Below are positions 26,182 to 35,028 of a stretch of DNA of 64,000 nt, piece after piece; within the stretch, counting starts at the first letter, position 1, and each line of letters begins with the position of its first letter. The notes under the pieces are model-generated. The model did not search any database. It was not told the origin of the DNA and saw nothing but the letters and a program-made list of their open reading frames with translations. This DNA is from Sellimonas catena. GTDB taxonomy: Bacteria > Bacillota > Clostridia > Lachnospirales > Lachnospiraceae. The stretch lies in NCBI RefSeq assembly GCF_045063725.1, contig NZ_CP173695.1, one strand, 5' to 3'. The position numbers and the translations under genes were made by a program.

Positions 26182-27252
26182 ATGGAAAAGAGACTTCGGA
26201 TAATTGTTTGTGGGGTTGGATTCGGACAATTCTATATTAGAGCAATAGATAAAATAAAATGTAAATATAAACTTGTAGGGATTCTATCGAGAGGAAGCGA
26301 ATGGTCGAAACAATGGACAAAAAAATATGGAGTAATTCTATATACAGATATTGATGAGATTACGAAAGAAAATGTGGATGTAGTCTGCGTTGTGATAAAA
26401 TCAACTGTAGTAAATGGAGAAGGAAGCACAATAGTGCATTCATTACTTGAGAAAGGTATAAATGTGATACAGGAACATCCAATTGATATAGATGATTACA
26501 TAATGTGTATTAAGATTGCTCAGAAGAACTGCTGCATGTATAGACTAAATACTTTTTATCCGCAACTTTCCAATGTAAAACAATTTATTTTTCTTGCAGG
26601 AAAATTGAGGGAAAAAAACGACGTGCAATATATTAATGCGGAATGTAGTGTGCATGTGCTTTTCCCGCTTATAGATATTTTGGGAAGAGCGATAGGCGGG
26701 GTAAGACCATGGAAATTTGAGAGAGTAGAAGAAACGTACAAGAATTCCCCATTTTGTATAATATATGGTTCGATATATAATATACCAATCTGTATAAATG
26801 TTCAAAATCAAATGGATCCAAGTGATCCGGAAAACAGCGTACTTTTATTTCATAAAATATCGTTATACACGGAATGTGGAAATTTAACTATGATTGGAAC
26901 GAATAGTGATATTATGTGGGAACCACGTATACGAAAATATATTGCTGCAGATGGTGGGTTTCATTTAGAAGCAGACGATGAATATTTAGATCTCCCAGTA
27001 TATGAAGAAATGCACAATGACGAAGGAAAATGTTTTAGGGAAATGTTCAGTGATACATGGCCTGATAGTATAAAACTATTTTTGGAAGATTTTTATAGAG
27101 ACTTCTATCTTGGAAAAAAAATGGACAGCAATGCCCAATTTTTGATATCTGTTTGTCAGGCATGGAAAGATTTGGGAAACAGTATAGGATCTGCTAATAT
27201 TATACATGCATACACGACCAAACCTATTAAAATATCGGAGATTGTAAAATAA
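26182..27252 (+). CDS. Thiazolinyl imide reductase (Irp3/PchG family)
   Basis: 356 residues. An N-terminal nucleotide-binding fold (IIVCGVGFGQFYIRAI), then LVGILSRGSEWSKQW, VIQEHPID and NTFYPQLSN match the Irp3/YbtU/PchG type. The enzyme reduces one thiazoline C=N to a thiazolidine while the chain is bound to the NRPS, using NADPH. Its presence implies that at least one ring is a thiazolidine, as in yersiniabactin and pyochelin, and that the NRPS 2 methyltransferase might then N-methylate that ring. It is the last gene of the operon and is followed by a strong hairpin. Confidence 0.88.
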   Translation: MEKRLRIIVCGVGFGQFYIRAIDKIKCKYKLVGILSRGSEWSKQWTKKYGVILYTDIDEITKENVDVVCVVIKSTVVNGEGSTIVHSLLEKGINVIQEHPIDIDDYIMCIKIAQKNCCMYRLNTFYPQLSNVKQFIFLAGKLREKNDVQYINAECSVHVLFPLIDILGRAIGGVRPWKFERVEETYKNSPFCIIYGSIYNIPICINVQNQMDPSDPENSVLLFHKISLYTECGNLTMIGTNSDIMWEPRIRKYIAADGGFHLEADDEYLDLPVYEEMHNDEGKCFREMFSDTWPDSIKLFLEDFYRDFYLGKKMDSNAQFLISVCQAWKDLGNSIGSANIIHAYTTKPIKISEIVK

Positions 27253-27284
27253 ATAATTCAGATGTAATGATATTTATGAATCAA

Positions 27285-27325
27285 GAAGTCCCCTCAAAAG
27301 TGTTAAACGGATTTGAGGGGACTTC
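27285..27325. terminator. Convergent terminator between the NRPS operon and the AraC gene
   Basis: GAAGTCCCCTCAAA (27285-27298) pairs perfectly with TTTGAGGGGACTTC (27312-27325), a 14-bp stem with a 13-base loop. It ends the biosynthetic operon and probably the converging regulator gene. Confidence 0.8.
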
Positions 27326-27395
27326 ATTATTATGGTGCATAACGACAGAGATAATACAATGGTTATGAGATGGAAATGAAATTATATCTGTACTG

Positions 27396-28364
27396 TTATC
27401 GATGAGACATTTTTCGATACTCAATGGGCAGGAGTCCCGTACTCTTACGAAACAATTCCGCAAACCGGCTAGAAGTAGAGTAGCCAATCATTTCCGCAAT
27501 CTGTCCTATCGTGAAATCCGTATCAATCAGCAAATGCTCTGCCTGGCTCATGCGGCGCTGTTGAATATACTCTGTGATTGTGCAGCCCTGCAACTGCTTA
27601 AAAGATGTTTTCAGCTTGGTGGTTCCCATACAGGCGATTTTTGCAAGCCGATCCAATGGGATATCAAACGCATAGTGGTCATTGAGATAAGCAGTCACAT
27701 TTTCCAATTGTGCTATATCCTGGTCGGATAGATGTTTCTCCTTGCGGGAGAGAATTTTTTTCTGTTCTTCCACCACAAGGGATACGGCCTCGGCCACTTT
27801 TGCTTCATAAAATAGTCCTGCGGCAATCCCATCCCCACGGTAGACCTTTACCTCATGGAGCAGCTTTGCCATAGCCGGGAAGTCTGTGGTCTGATCAACC
27901 TGCCGGAAAGCTGCAAGTGGGCTGATATAGTCCCCCGGATATTGTTTTTGCAAATAATCCTCATAGTATGCAGGCATGACTTCGATACCAATAGACCGGA
28001 TGGGGATTTTTTTATGGATGATTGCCTTGTATGGCTTATAGCCGCCAATAAAGGCTTTGATACATTCGGCAGACATCCGCCGGTAGGGATTTAATTCTTC
28101 GCCAGAGATGGATTCATACTGAGTAATACTCAGAGCTTCCGGCAAATGAAATTCCATGAAGAAATCCTCATGGAAATAAAAATCATGGATTTTAATGTCG
28201 TACAGGTCTTTCTTCGCATAGACCCAGTAAAAGCCTTCTCCAAATTCAGGCGATAACTGCCAGCATTGTCCGGCAGAATTGAAGTGGTTATTGCTATCTA
28301 CCGGGATAAAATGGTTATCTGTTAAAAGCGGCTCATAGTAATCCGCAATAATGTTATTGTTCAA
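27396..28364 (-). CDS. AraC-family regulator of siderophore genes (YbtA/PchR-like role)
   Basis: 322 residues from a TTG at 28364. That start is preferred because AAAGGAGG lies 7 bases upstream of it; the longer frame to 28481 reads through sequence that looks like promoter. The C-terminal 100 residues form two helix-turn-helix motifs (LDRLAKIACMGTTKLKTSFK and IGQIAEMIGYSTSSRFAELF). The N-terminal part probably binds a ligand. It is divergent from the uptake operon and convergent with the NRPS operon, the position held by YbtA/PchR-type activators that sense the loaded siderophore. Its composition is close to the uptake genes, not to the AT-rich biosynthetic genes, so it probably arrived with the transporters. 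Confidence 0.85.
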   Translation of the reverse strand: MNNNIIADYYEPLLTDNHFIPVDSNNHFNSAGQCWQLSPEFGEGFYWVYAKKDLYDIKIHDFYFHEDFFMEFHLPEALSITQYESISGEELNPYRRMSAECIKAFIGGYKPYKAIIHKKIPIRSIGIEVMPAYYEDYLQKQYPGDYISPLAAFRQVDQTTDFPAMAKLLHEVKVYRGDGIAAGLFYEAKVAEAVSLVVEEQKKILSRKEKHLSDQDIAQLENVTAYLNDHYAFDIPLDRLAKIACMGTTKLKTSFKQLQGCTITEYIQQRRMSQAEHLLIDTDFTIGQIAEMIGYSTSSRFAELFRKSTGLLPIEYRKMSHR

Positions 28365-28506
28365 ATGACGGCCTCCTTTGCAATGATTGGACGGAGCTTT
28401 GCAACGAAAAGACGAATGTGCCTGTAATGTATTGCAGCCCGCCCATAAAATTAGTATGATATAGACCGTGGTTAGTAGCATCTAATCATAATATAACAGA
28501 TTTCAG

Positions 28507-28522
28507 ACGGTAGGTCAACCGT
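28507..28522. promoter_or_regulatory. Candidate operator in the AraC/uptake divergent region
   Basis: Inverted repeat ACGGT-6-ACCGT, 23 bases before the ECF S-component start. It lies in the 180-base divergent region (28365-28544), which must hold both promoters. AraC proteins more often bind direct repeats, so this is only a candidate. Confidence 0.35.
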
Positions 28523-28544
28523 TCTTGAAAGCAGGAGGAAAAAT

Positions 28545-29153
28545 ATGAGTAATCAAGTAAATGCAAAGGCAGGATTGTCTGTCAAGGACTTAGTAACAAC
28601 GGGAATTTTTACTGCGCTTCTGTTCGTATTCATCATGGTAGGAGGCGTCTTTTTTGCTACCAACCCGGTGCTGACTTTTTTCATGCCTGCCGGGAGTGCT
28701 TTGCTTGCCGGACCAATTTATCTGCTGATGATCGCAAAAGTACATAAACGCTGGAGCGTCACGATCATGGGCGTTATCATGGCCATCATCTGGTTTGTCA
28801 CTGGTATGCACTGGGCGTTTGCGTTGGGCTATCTCATTATGGCTGTCGTAGCTGATTTTGTTGCCGGTACAAAGCAGTACAAGAGCAAGAAGATCAACAG
28901 TCTGTCCTATATCCTTTTCTCTCTGGGCGGAACAGGGTCGTACCTTGTTTTCTTCGCTGATCCCCAGGGGTGGGCGCAGACCATGTTGGGAAATGGAACA
29001 GAGCAAAGCTATATCGATACCATGCAGACGACCGCAAATGCGGGAATCTTTATCGCCATGTTTGCCACTCTCCTTGTAACAGCTTCTATCAGTGCATTTG
29101 TGGGCTGCAAAATGTTGAAGAAGCAGTTCGAAAAAGCGGGTATTACAGCATGA
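28545..29153 (+). CDS. ECF transporter S component (MptD family)
   Basis: 202 residues with five or six hydrophobic helices, beginning after a short polar N-terminus (KAGLSVKDLVTTGIFTALL). It resembles the MptD/Trep-Strep class of substrate-binding S components, whose substrates are not settled. With the T and ATPase genes that overlap downstream it forms a complete energy-coupling-factor importer. The context (AraC regulator, NRPS, YbtP/Q-like transporters) suggests import of a metal-siderophore complex or a related metallophore. AGGAGG lies 7 bases before the ATG. Confidence 0.82.
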   Translation: MSNQVNAKAGLSVKDLVTTGIFTALLFVFIMVGGVFFATNPVLTFFMPAGSALLAGPIYLLMIAKVHKRWSVTIMGVIMAIIWFVTGMHWAFALGYLIMAVVADFVAGTKQYKSKKINSLSYILFSLGGTGSYLVFFADPQGWAQTMLGNGTEQSYIDTMQTTANAGIFIAMFATLLVTASISAFVGCKMLKKQFEKAGITA

Positions 29154-29875
29154 TGGGTAACACCGTCCAGAAAGGGCTTTGGCTTGACCCGCGGGCCAAG
29201 CTCTTTCTTATTTTGATGTGTGTACTGAGTTCCATGTTCGCGCCTTCTCTTACCTATCAGTTTGCGCTTGTCCTGCTGATTGCCGTATTAGGAGTGCTTT
29301 GTGGAAAGTGGAAATATGCCGTAAAAGGGGTATGCTTTTATGCATTAGTCTGTGCACTGACAGTCTGGATTATGGCGGCTATGACGGGGACGCTGCGGAC
29401 CATGTTTGTTGCGTTCCTTGGGCTATTTCACAAGGTTTACGCCTGCGGGATGCTGGCAGGGATAGTCTTGTTTACAACAAAGGTCAGCGAATTTTTATCC
29501 GCCATGAACCGAATCCATGCCCCGAAAAAATTTGTCATCACATTTGCGGTCATGCTGCGCTATATTCCAACCGTCCAGGAGGACTGGCATTTTATCAAGG
29601 ACGCCATGCGTATGCGGGACGTATCGCCCTCCCTGGGCGGATTCCTTTCCCATCCGGGAATGACAGTAGAGTGTATCTATGTTCCGCTGATGATGATGGC
29701 CTCCAAGGCAGCGGACGAGCTTTCTATCGCTTCTGTTACCCGCGGGATCGAGAATCCCAATCCCCGGACCTGTCTTGTCCAGATAAAATGCGGGATTGCA
29801 GATTGGACGGCGATGTTATTTGCGGTTGCTTTCTTTATTTTTGAATTATGTAAGCGGGGAGGTGTGATCGGGTGA
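29150..29875 (+). CDS. ECF transporter T component
   Basis: About 241 residues, hydrophobic (several membrane helices), with the coupling region RMRDVSPSLGG and a downstream ASKAADELSIASVTRG that fit the two Ala-Arg-Gly-type coupling motifs of EcfT. Start at ATG 29150, overlapping the S-component stop (ATGA); the ATG at 29153 is equally possible. A longer frame opening at 28970 lies inside the S gene in another frame and is not the real start. It transmits ATP-driven movement from the ATPase to the S component. Confidence 0.85.
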   Translation: MMGNTVQKGLWLDPRAKLFLILMCVLSSMFAPSLTYQFALVLLIAVLGVLCGKWKYAVKGVCFYALVCALTVWIMAAMTGTLRTMFVAFLGLFHKVYACGMLAGIVLFTTKVSEFLSAMNRIHAPKKFVITFAVMLRYIPTVQEDWHFIKDAMRMRDVSPSLGGFLSHPGMTVECIYVPLMMMASKAADELSIASVTRGIENPNPRTCLVQIKCGIADWTAMLFAVAFFIFELCKRGGVIG

Positions 29876-31344
29876 TTGAGTTTAAAAATGTATCATTTTC
29901 TTATGAGGGACAGGAGCATGACAGTCTGCATGGAATCAGCCTGAAAATTGCAGACGGGGAATGTGTCTTGTTCTGTGGCCGCAGCGGGTGCGGAAAAACA
30001 ACGGTCACAAGGCTGGTAAATGGCTTGATCCCACAATTTTACCAGGGAGAACTTCAGGGGCGCGTGCTAGTGGACGAACAGGAAATCAGTGACCTGCCCA
30101 TGTATCAGATCGCTGCAAAGGTGGGGTCTGTGTTTCAAAATCCCCGGACACAGTTTTTCAATGTGGATACGGACAGTGAGATTGCCTTTGGAATTGAAAA
30201 TGAGGCCAGGCCGGTAAGGGAACTGGAGGAACGGGTAGAACAGACAACAAAAGATTTGCATATTGAAAAGCTACGAAACCGAAATATTTTTGAACTGTCG
30301 GGCGGAGAAAAACAGAAAATCGCGTTTGCGTCGGTCTATGCAATGAACCCGGAAATCTATCTGCTGGACGAACCATCCTCAAATCTAGACATGGCTTCCA
30401 TCCAGGAATTGAAAGAACATCTGCGGCTGATAAAGAGCCAGGGCAAAACCATTTTGATTGCGGAACACAGGCTCTATTATCTGATGGAGCTGGCAGACCG
30501 CATTGTTTATCTGGAAGATGGGGAAATAGCAAGGATTTTTACGTCAGAGGAATTTCTCCGGCTGACGGAAACCGAACGGGAACACATGGGGCTGCGGGCA
30601 GTTGACCTGACAAGGGTTCTTCCTCCAGCCATCCATCCTACGGTTCTTCCTCCTACATTAGCAATCCGTGATATTACGCTGCGTTATAAAAAGAGGACGA
30701 TTCTACACCAAATTGCTCTTTCTGTCGCAAGGGGAGAAGTCATTGGGGTTGTCGGTCATAATGGAGCCGGAAAAACCACGTTTTCCCGCGCTCTGTGCGG
30801 GCTTCATAAAGACTGTGAAGGTGAGTTCCTTTGGAATGGTCAGCCGCTAGAACACAAGTTGAGGCTGAAACGCTCTTATATGGTGATGCAGGATGTGAAC
30901 TATGAATTGTTTGCAGAAAGTGTGGAGGCAGAATGTTCCTTCGGAATTCGAAACCCGGATCAGGATTTAGTAGAAACAACCATGGCGGAACTGGGGCTTA
31001 CAACCTACCGGGAACGCCATCCCAACACGCTTTCCGGTGGACAGAAGCAGCGGGTGGCTGTGGCAGTCAGCATGATCTGTGGAAAAGATTTGCTGGTGTT
31101 CGACGAGCCCACCAGCGGACTGGACTTTGACAGCATGGCGCAGGTGGCGGGATTGATCAAACGGTTATCCGAACAGGGAAAAATCATTTTTATTGTCACC
31201 CATGATTTTGAATTTGTCTGCCGTACCTGCTCACGTGTCTTGCATTTTGATGAAGGGGAAATGCCGGATGACATCCCTGTTGTGATGGATTTCCTCCCAA
31301 AGATCCGGAAACTGTTCTCTGTTTCAGGGGGAAAGGAGATGTGA
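29872..31344 (+). CDS. ECF-type ATPase with two fused ABC domains
   Basis: 490 residues containing two ATP-binding cassettes: first Walker A GRSGCGKTT and signature LSGGEKQK, second Walker A GHNGAGKTT and signature LSGGQKQR, each with its Walker B Asp-Glu (LLDEPSS, VFDEPTS). Thus one polypeptide replaces the EcfA1/A2 pair. GTG start, overlapping the T-component stop (GTGA). It energises the importer with the two preceding proteins. Confidence 0.92.
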   Translation: MIEFKNVSFSYEGQEHDSLHGISLKIADGECVLFCGRSGCGKTTVTRLVNGLIPQFYQGELQGRVLVDEQEISDLPMYQIAAKVGSVFQNPRTQFFNVDTDSEIAFGIENEARPVRELEERVEQTTKDLHIEKLRNRNIFELSGGEKQKIAFASVYAMNPEIYLLDEPSSNLDMASIQELKEHLRLIKSQGKTILIAEHRLYYLMELADRIVYLEDGEIARIFTSEEFLRLTETEREHMGLRAVDLTRVLPPAIHPTVLPPTLAIRDITLRYKKRTILHQIALSVARGEVIGVVGHNGAGKTTFSRALCGLHKDCEGEFLWNGQPLEHKLRLKRSYMVMQDVNYELFAESVEAECSFGIRNPDQDLVETTMAELGLTTYRERHPNTLSGGQKQRVAVAVSMICGKDLLVFDEPTSGLDFDSMAQVAGLIKRLSEQGKIIFIVTHDFEFVCRTCSRVLHFDEGEMPDDIPVVMDFLPKIRKLFSVSGGKEM

Positions 31345-31345
31345 A

Positions 31346-33118
31346 GTGATGAAACAGAAAAAGAAAAACAGGATTGCATTGCTACTTCAATGGGCCGGTG
31401 AGCAGAAAATCTGGCTGCTACTGGCAATTCTGCTAGCTATGGCAAGCGGCCTATGCATCATTGTACCGTATATCGGGATTTACCGTGTGATGGATGCCGT
31501 TTTCCAGCATAACTGCACAAACGAGTTTGTCGTCCAGACGATTATGATGATTGCCGTTTCTGTGGTCCTGCGTTTTGTTTTATTTGGGTGTTCCGGTGTG
31601 GCTGCCCATAAAGGTGCTTACGGCGCTTTGTTCAAGGTGCGCTGCATGGTAGCGGAGCATCTGGCAAAAGTTCCTCTTGGTACGATGAATGAGAGGCGGA
31701 TCGGGGATATCAAAACAGTACTGAATGAAGACATTGAAAAATTAGAGTTGTTCCTGGCTCATAACCTTCCAGACCTTGTGTGCTATATGGTAGGGCCGGT
31801 AGCTATTTTTATCTATTTGATGACAGTAAATATCCCATTGGCACTGGTTTCCCTGGTGCCGTTGATTCTGGCTGTTGTGGTAATGGGGGTTATGTTCCGA
31901 AATACAGATGACCTGATGGACCGGGCGAACCGATCCATTACAACGCTCAATTCTGTGATGATCGAATATATCAGCGGCATGAAGCTGATTAAAGCGTACA
32001 ACATGGGGAGCAAGTCGTTCCAGAAATTTTCAGGTGCAATTCAGGAAGAGAATGCCATGTGGAATGAAACATCCCGGAGAATGGGACCTCCTTACGCAAC
32101 CTTTGTGGTTCTGATCGAATGTGGGATGCTGCTAATGGTTCCCCTGGGCGGAATGTTCTTCCTGAAGGGCTCCCTGGCGGCCAGCGCTTTTTTGCTGTTC
32201 GTCTATGTCGGCTCCATGTATCTGACAGAGATCCGGCCTTTGCAGGAATTGGGGACAAACTTTGCGAATGTCCTGGGTGCCATTACCAAAACAAAAGAAA
32301 TATTGGATGTTCCTGTTTATGAAGGCGGAAAGGACTTCCCGAAAAACCATGAGATTGAACTTAAAAATGTATGTTTTTCCTATGATGGAAAAACGGATGT
32401 ATTGCAGGGAGTCAACCTCACAATCAAAGATGGGGAACGCATGGCACTTGTGGGACAGTCCGGTGCGGGTAAGAGTACCGTAATCGAACTGATCTCCCGG
32501 TTTTATGATGTGCAGGAGGGGGAGGTGCTGATCGGCGGGGTCAACGTGAATGAACTGAACTACGATACCATCCTGAAGAATATTGCCATTGTATTCCAAA
32601 AGACATTTCTTACCCGTGACAGTGTCCTGGAAAATATCCGTATGGGCTCGGACGCCAGTCTGGAGAAAGTACGAGCTGCCGCCAGGGAGGCGCAGATTGA
32701 TGACTTCATCATGTCACTGCCAGATGGTTATGACACAAAGGTAGGCAGTTTCGGCTCCCGTTTCTCTGGTGGAGAAAAACAGCGGATCGCCATTGCAAGG
32801 GCAATCCTGAAAAATGCCCCCATTCTGATCCTGGACGAAGCGACAAGCGCTTCTGACCCGGAAAATCAGATGGAAATTGATAAGGCCATCCAGAACCTCT
32901 GTAAAGGCAGGACGGTCATTGTGGTAGCACACAGGCTGAGCGCCCTGAAAATGTGCGACCGTGTGGCTGTGGTAGAGAACCATACAATTACCAATGTCGG
33001 CACCCATGAGGAAGTACGGAAAGAGAACGCTTACTATCAAAAAGCATGGGAGGACTACGAAACAGCGAGGGGAATTACTTATCAACTGGAAGGAGGCGGG
33101 CAGAATGAATCCGAATAA
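31346..33118 (+). CDS. ABC transporter half-molecule, YbtP/YbtQ-like (first)
   Basis: 590 residues: an N-terminal exporter-fold membrane domain with about six helices (residues 15-310) and a C-terminal ATPase with Walker A GQSGAGKST, signature FSGGEKQR and Walker B ILILDEATS. GTG at 31346 or ATG at 31349, after AAAGGAG. Exporter-fold ABC proteins encoded as a pair beside thiazoline siderophore genes are the yersiniabactin importers YbtP/YbtQ, so import is favoured here, although export cannot be excluded from sequence. It overlaps the partner gene by 14 bases. Confidence 0.87.
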   Translation: MMKQKKKNRIALLLQWAGEQKIWLLLAILLAMASGLCIIVPYIGIYRVMDAVFQHNCTNEFVVQTIMMIAVSVVLRFVLFGCSGVAAHKGAYGALFKVRCMVAEHLAKVPLGTMNERRIGDIKTVLNEDIEKLELFLAHNLPDLVCYMVGPVAIFIYLMTVNIPLALVSLVPLILAVVVMGVMFRNTDDLMDRANRSITTLNSVMIEYISGMKLIKAYNMGSKSFQKFSGAIQEENAMWNETSRRMGPPYATFVVLIECGMLLMVPLGGMFFLKGSLAASAFLLFVYVGSMYLTEIRPLQELGTNFANVLGAITKTKEILDVPVYEGGKDFPKNHEIELKNVCFSYDGKTDVLQGVNLTIKDGERMALVGQSGAGKSTVIELISRFYDVQEGEVLIGGVNVNELNYDTILKNIAIVFQKTFLTRDSVLENIRMGSDASLEKVRAAAREAQIDDFIMSLPDGYDTKVGSFGSRFSGGEKQRIAIARAILKNAPILILDEATSASDPENQMEIDKAIQNLCKGRTVIVVAHRLSALKMCDRVAVVENHTITNVGTHEEVRKENAYYQKAWEDYETARGITYQLEGGGQNESE

Positions 33119-34814
33119 CGTATGGAAGAAGAACCGGGAGTTTTATATTGGTGTTGCCGGGACTGTTCTGGAAGGATTGCTCTCTGGAAGCCTGTTTATG
33201 CTGCTGTATTCCGTCATGCGGTTTTTATGGGACGGTCAGTTTGATATGAACCGTGTGCTGGTACTGACAGCTGTTATCGCTGTCATCTTCCTGTTCCGCA
33301 TTTTGATATACAGCTATGGCTATACCAAAGCACAGATCGGCGGTGCCAGAGTCAGTAAAAATATCCGCCTGTTTATGGGCGACCATCTCAAACGTATCCC
33401 GATCTCCCGGTTTACGAGGGGGCAGACTGGCGATTATATCAATACAATTACCAGTGATGTAAATAATTATGAAAAAATTCTGACGCATAAGATTGGGGAC
33501 ATTGCAAAGAATTTTGCCTTGTCGCTGATGCTGATCGTTTTTGTGATGACGATTTACTTTCCTGCCGGATTGATTCTACTGACTGCTGACTTGCTTTTGT
33601 TTCCAGGATTATGGCTTTCCTTCCGGCAGGTAGCGAAATATGGAAAAGAGAAGAACGATATTTGTGCGGAGAATGTCAGCAGCATTGTGGAGTATGTATC
33701 CGGTATCCAGACTTTCCGGGCCTATGGCGTTGGCGGTCTGAAAAACAAAACGGTGATCCATGCCATGCAGGAGTTTAGCAGGATCAGCTTTGTGTATGAA
33801 GCAAAGGTTCTCCCGATTGGTGCGGGATTTGGTATTTTGAGCTGGCTGTCCTGTCCGGTTGTGATCTGGACGGCCTATGGCCCCTGGGCAGCTGGAACTT
33901 TAGATACCGTGTCCTATCTTTTGATTTGTATGCTGCCTTTGTTCTGTGCAAAGCTGGCAAATTCCATTTTTGTAGACCTCACCAGCTATAAGAATCTGAT
34001 GATCTCGAAAAATAAAATCATGGCTGTGATGAAGGAACCGGAAGAAACCGGCAGCATGGAGCCGTTACAGGCAGCCTCCCATGAGATTGTATTTGACCAT
34101 GTGGACTTTTCTTATGTTCCCGGGGAACCGGTGTTAAAACAGGCTTCCTTTACTGTGCCGGATCAGAAGCTGACCGCCATTGTGGGGGATTCCGGCTCCG
34201 GCAAGTCTACCATCCTGAACCTGATTGCAAAATACTATGAAGTATCTGGCGGCACGATTTCCATAGGGGGCAGACCGATCAATCATGTAGCTGCGGAACG
34301 GGTATTAGACCAGATTTCTATGGTGGATCAGGATGTGTTCCTGTTTGATGATACGGTGCGGGAGAATATCCGCTATGCCCGCCCGGATGCTACGGACGCA
34401 GAAATTGAAGTGGCCTGCCGGGAGGCTAACTGTGACGGCTTTATCCGCAAGATGGAGAAAGGTTATGATATGCCGATTGGGGAAAATGGTAATCTCCTGT
34501 CTGGCGGTGAACGTCAGCGCCTTTCCATAGCACGCGCCATTTTGAAAAACAGCCCAATCCTGCTGCTTGATGAGGCAACGGCCTCCCTGGACATTGAGAA
34601 CGAGCTGGCAGTAAAGCAGGCGATTGCAAATCTGCTGAAAGAGAAAAAAACAGTGGTAATGGTTGCACATACCCTGTCCATCGTAAAAAATGCAGATCAG
34701 ATTTTGGTGGTTTCCGATGGCCGGATTACCGAAGCTGGTACACACAAAGAATTGTTAAAAAAGAACGGGAAGTATGCAGCTATGTGGGATGCTGAACAAA
34801 AAAATGTATCTTAA
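33105..34814 (+). CDS. ABC transporter half-molecule, YbtP/YbtQ-like (second)
   Basis: 569 residues from ATG 33105, with AGGAGG at 33091-33096; the frame extends further upstream but overlaps the preceding gene. Membrane domain first (about six helices), then an ATPase with GDSGSGKST, LSGGERQR and LLLDEATAS. It pairs with the preceding protein as a heterodimer. It is the last gene of the transport operon, and the sequence after it turns AT-rich again. Confidence 0.87.
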   Translation: MNPNNVWKKNREFYIGVAGTVLEGLLSGSLFMLLYSVMRFLWDGQFDMNRVLVLTAVIAVIFLFRILIYSYGYTKAQIGGARVSKNIRLFMGDHLKRIPISRFTRGQTGDYINTITSDVNNYEKILTHKIGDIAKNFALSLMLIVFVMTIYFPAGLILLTADLLLFPGLWLSFRQVAKYGKEKNDICAENVSSIVEYVSGIQTFRAYGVGGLKNKTVIHAMQEFSRISFVYEAKVLPIGAGFGILSWLSCPVVIWTAYGPWAAGTLDTVSYLLICMLPLFCAKLANSIFVDLTSYKNLMISKNKIMAVMKEPEETGSMEPLQAASHEIVFDHVDFSYVPGEPVLKQASFTVPDQKLTAIVGDSGSGKSTILNLIAKYYEVSGGTISIGGRPINHVAAERVLDQISMVDQDVFLFDDTVRENIRYARPDATDAEIEVACREANCDGFIRKMEKGYDMPIGENGNLLSGGERQRLSIARAILKNSPILLLDEATASLDIENELAVKQAIANLLKEKKTVVMVAHTLSIVKNADQILVVSDGRITEAGTHKELLKKNGKYAAMWDAEQKNVS

Positions 34815-34901
34815 AGCTATGTGTGTGCGGGAATAAGAATTTAATTTGTTGTTCAATATAAATGCAGAATAGAGATATGTGGAAAAGAATTTAGTGTAAA
34901 T

Positions 34902-35003
34902 TGACGGCGCAATTGATTCTAAAGTGTAATTAGCAAAAGAATAGGGTTCTTGTTAAATTAAATGTAACAGAATGAAACATTATCAGTGTTTTTTGCGCCG
35001 TCA
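34902..35003. repeat. 102-bp unit bounded by 11-bp inverted repeats
   Basis: TGACGGCGCAA (34902-34912) and TTGCGCCGTCA (34993-35003) are perfect inverted copies around 80 AT-rich bases without a gene. The repeats are GC-rich in an AT-rich stretch. They could be ends of a miniature transposable element or a long-range RNA stem. The unit fills most of the gap between the transporter operon and the hydrolase gene, and its right arm ends 26 bases before the hydrolase start. Confidence 0.5.
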
Positions 35004-35028
35004 CAGCGATGGAGGAAGAGTTTAAATT

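Noticed and set aside
28365..28481. Longer N-terminus of the AraC regulator
   Set aside because: The extra 39 codons have no ribosome site and cover the divergent promoter region, whereas TTG 28364 has AAAGGAGG at good distance.
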